7,256 nucleotides of DNA, taken from the NCBI GenBank assembly GCA_024400895.1, contig JAKSMA010000123.1, forward strand, positions 1-7,256. Reading direction: 5' to 3'. A program made the position numbers and the translations under genes. The notes below the pieces were generated by a model. The model searched no databases, was not told the DNA's origin, and saw only the letters and a list, made by a program, of their open reading frames with translations. The first letter of the stretch is position 1; each line of letters starts with the position of its first letter. The stretch comes from Muribaculaceae bacterium. Its GTDB lineage: Bacteria > Bacteroidota > Bacteroidia > Bacteroidales > Muribaculaceae. This document shows positions 5,203 through 7,256 of this stretch, one piece after another.

Positions 5203-5287
5203 GGTGTGTAGATGTAAGGGCATAGAAATACTGTTGCCCCTTATTTTGTGAAGGCGTCAATGAGAAAGAATACTTCTAACGCATTCT

Positions 5288-5482
5288 TTATTCGGCTACG
5301 AAACCGAGGTCTTCTACCGCTTCGATTACGGCATCCTCACTGAAATTGCCTTCTACTTCAGCTTTGCCTGGCTCAAGGGTTACTACTGCGTTTTCAACGC
5401 CTTCAACTGCCTTGATGGCGCGTTCTACATTGGCGCGGCAATTGTTGCAGCGCATACCTGTGATTTTGAATTCTTTTTTCAT
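5288..5482 (-). CDS. copZ: heavy-metal-associated domain protein, CopZ-like copper chaperone
   Basis: 64 residues making one HMA domain of the ferredoxin-like fold. Seen: the metal-binding motif MRCNNC, with Cys12 and Cys15 in GMRCNNCRANVERAI, and the closing DLGFVAE helix-turn. In this family the two cysteines bind Cu(I) and pass it to a P1B ATPase or other acceptors in the cytoplasm. The usual GMTCxxC has Arg in place of Thr here. The ATG at 5480-5482 gives the standard domain start; the frame extends upstream through the end of copA, but that part is not HMA sequence. The gap to the copA stop is 14 nt, so co-transcription is very likely. Metal identity (Cu rather than another soft metal) rests on the copA neighbour; the symbol is used in that sense. 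Confidence 0.88.
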   Translation of the reverse strand: MKKEFKITGMRCNNCRANVERAIKAVEGVENAVVTLEPGKAEVEGNFSEDAVIEAVEDLGFVAE

Positions 5483-5496
5483 TTTCGTTATGTTTT

Positions 5497-7256
5497 TTAT
5501 TTGATTAATTTTAATCGTAAACTGTTGAGCACTACGCTGATGCTTGAGAACGCCATCAGTGCACTTGCCCACATGGGTGTGATTTGGAAATTTGAGCCGA
5601 AAATGTGGAGCGCACCTGCTGCCAAAGGGATGCAGACCACGTTGTAGATGAATGCCCAAAACAGGTTTTGGTAAATCATCCCCACTGTGCGCCTACTCAT
5701 CACCACAGCATCGGGCAATGCCATCAGGTCGTCGGTCATCAGCGTGATTTGTGCCACATCCATTGCTACATCTGTACCTCTGCCTATGGCGATGCTCACG
5801 TCTGCCAATGCCAAAGCCTGGGTATCGTTGATACCGTCGCCCACCATTGCTACGCGGTGTCCTTTGCTTTGCAATTCGCGCACCAAGTTTTCCTTGTCTT
5901 GTGGCAGTGCTTTGCTTTTGAAATGCGAGATTTCTGCCTTTTCTGCCCAGAAAGCAGCCGCTTCGGGTGTGTCGCCGCTCATCATGTGCACCTCTATGCC
6001 TTTTTGGGCGAGTATCGTCATTGCTTCTGAAGCGTTAGGCTTGATGCTCTCACGCGCTTCAAGGGGCATATCGCTTGACTTGGTGAAATCAACATTCGGA
6101 TTCGGGATAGTGAGCGTGCCGGTTTTGTCGATTACCAGTGCGGTGATGCGTCGGAGCTGCTCCAGTGCGGTGGCATCCTTGATGAGGATACCTTTCTCGG
6201 CAGCTTTGCCAATGCCCACCATCAGCGCAGTGGGGGTGGCCAATCCCATAGCGCAAGGGCATGCCACCACCAGCACAGCCACGGCGCTCATGATGCCGTG
6301 AGGAATGGCTTCCATGCCACCAAACGCAATCCAAAGAATGAATGTGAGCAAAGCGATGCCTGCCACTACGGGTACGAAAATCAGTGCCGCCTGGTCGACA
6401 GTGCGCTGCACAGGAGCTTTAGAGCCTTGTGCCTCTTTCACCATTTTCACGATTTGTGCAAGCGCTGTGTCTTCGCCCACTTGGCGAGCGCGGAATCGCA
6501 AGCGACCTTGGCTGAGTACGGTGCCAGCAAGCACCATTGATGATTTTTCTTTTAAGGCGGGCAAAGGTTCGCCCGTTATCATAGATTCGTCGACATAGGC
6601 ACCATTTTCCTTCATGAAGCTGGTGGCATAGGTCACTTTTCCGTCGACAGGCATTTTTTCGCCAGCACGAACTTCAAGCAAATCGCCGATTTTAATGGTG
6701 GCAATAGGCACATCGGTGAGGTGTTCCACGCCATCGTCGTCGGTGTTGATGATGCGTGCCGTTTTTGGTGCGAGGCCCATCAGTGTGCGAATGCTGCTGG
6801 CTGTGCCACGCCTTGCTTTCTCCTCGAGGAGTTTGCCGGTGAGCACGAATGCAATAATCATTATGGAAGTGTCGAAAAACACATGCCACTGAATGCCTCG
6901 CGCGCCCCAAACGGCATCGCCAAACACCACATTGAATGCACTGAATGCAAATGTGATACTTGTGCTTAGTGCCACCAGGGTGTCCATGCCTGCACCACCG
7001 TGGCGGAGTTGGCCGATTGCACTGGTGTAGAACTTTTTTCCACAGACTATCATTCCGAGCAGGGCAAGGACCATAGCCACATAGCCGCTAACATATGCGG
7101 GAACAGGAATCCAATGCATCGAAACTGCCATTGTGAGCAAGGCAAGAATCCAAGCAACGGTCACTTGACGAACAAGCTTCCCGTAGTTCTTTTTCTCTAC
7201 TTGTTCCAGATCTGTGTCGGGCTCAATGAGAATATTGAAACCTATTTCATTGATTT
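5497..7256 (-). CDS. copA: copper-type P1B ATPase lacking the nucleotide-binding N domain, 5'-truncated
   Basis: The gene reads leftwards and runs off the right edge; 585 residues are visible, beginning in the end of an N-terminal HMA domain (EIGFNILIEP). The GTG at 7162-7164 is internal. Seen, in visible numbering: eight likely membrane segments (about 32-47, 52-72, 90-112, 123-142, 290-311, 320-340, 529-550, 560-577); the actuator motif TGEP (227-230); the metal-site motif CPC (332-334); the phosphorylated Asp376 in DKTGTLT; MSGD with Asp428 (Ser replacing the usual Thr); GDGIND (472-477); and YN (537-538) with MxxSS (567-571), both typical of Cu(I) ATPases. The distance from Asp376 to GDGIND is 96 residues, against roughly 220 in characterised CopA proteins: the ATP-binding N domain with its SEHP motif is absent, replaced by about 20 residues. 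The frame is otherwise intact. Family role: Cu(I) export across the inner membrane; how this form would bind ATP is unclear. Confidence 0.92.
   Translation of the reverse strand, partial: INEIGFNILIEPDTDLEQVEKKNYGKLVRQVTVAWILALLTMAVSMHWIPVPAYVSGYVAMVLALLGMIVCGKKFYTSAIGQLRHGGAGMDTLVALSTSITFAFSAFNVVFGDAVWGARGIQWHVFFDTSIMIIAFVLTGKLLEEKARRGTASSIRTLMGLAPKTARIINTDDDGVEHLTDVPIATIKIGDLLEVRAGEKMPVDGKVTYATSFMKENGAYVDESMITGEPLPALKEKSSMVLAGTVLSQGRLRFRARQVGEDTALAQIVKMVKEAQGSKAPVQRTVDQAALIFVPVVAGIALLTFILWIAFGGMEAIPHGIMSAVAVLVVACPCAMGLATPTALMVGIGKAAEKGILIKDATALEQLRRITALVIDKTGTLTIPNPNVDFTKSSDMPLEARESIKPNASEAMTILAQKGIEVHMMSGDTPEAAAFWAEKAEISHFKSKALPQDKENLVRELQSKGHRVAMVGDGINDTQALALADVSIAIGRGTDVAMDVAQITLMTDDLMALPDAVVMSRRTVGMIYQNLFWAFIYNVVCIPLAAGALHIFGSNFQITPMWASALMAFSSISVVLNSLRLKLIK

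Noticed and set aside
5483..5659. N-terminal extension of the HMA chaperone in the same frame, up to a 123-residue protein.
   Set aside because: The extension overlaps the 3' end of copA, has no HMA-like sequence, and the ATG at 5480-5482 gives the standard domain start.
5497..7164. Copper ATPase starting at the GTG at 7162-7164.
   Set aside because: The frame stays open to the window edge, and the 30 residues upstream read as the end of an HMA domain and linker, so the gene begins outside the window.

Overview
The window looks like a chromosomal segment of a Bacteroidales bacterium, probably Prevotella or a close relative. This rests on gene content, the absence of clear Shine-Dalgarno sites, A/T-rich start contexts, a TAnnTTTG-type -7 box before queF, and protein sequences that read like Bacteroidetes family members. 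The genus is inferred; no rRNA or other marker is present.

Layout. (1) Positions 1-1455, plus strand: the C-terminal two thirds or so of a Kef/CPA2-type cation:proton antiporter with two C-terminal RCK_C (TrkA_C) domains; its 5' end lies outside the window. (2) Positions 1522-3625, plus strand: a tight queF-queC-queD-queE operon for the queuosine precursor preQ1, joined by a 4-nt overlap, a 1-nt overlap and a 9-nt gap, and closed by a good intrinsic terminator at 3667-3702. QueD makes 6-carboxytetrahydropterin, QueE converts it to 7-carboxy-7-deazaguanine, QueC to preQ0 and QueF to preQ1. The GTP cyclohydrolase step and the tRNA steps (Tgt, QueA) are not in the window. (3) Positions 3703-5287: about 1.6 kb without a convincing gene. 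It holds short tandem repeats, several inverted repeats, and two copies of a 215/216-bp element about 98% identical, lying 343 bp apart in the same orientation. (4) Positions 5288-7256, minus strand: a copper-type P1B ATPase (cut off at the right edge) followed by a 64-residue heavy-metal-associated (CopZ-like) chaperone. They probably form a copper efflux/homeostasis operon running towards the gene-free region, so that region separates two convergent units.

The most striking observation is that the ATPase has every hallmark of the transmembrane, actuator and phosphorylation domains, but only about 45 residues between the phosphorylation motif DKTGT and the MSGD motif. The ATP-binding N domain (normally about 115-120 residues, with an SEHP motif) is absent in an otherwise intact reading frame. 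The second is the duplicated 215-bp element. It looks like an RNA leader or small-RNA unit: it has a conserved stem-loop beside an A-tract, a second small hairpin, a duplicated TAACCTT/CTAATACCAT motif, and a 27-codon reading frame that keeps its length in both copies.
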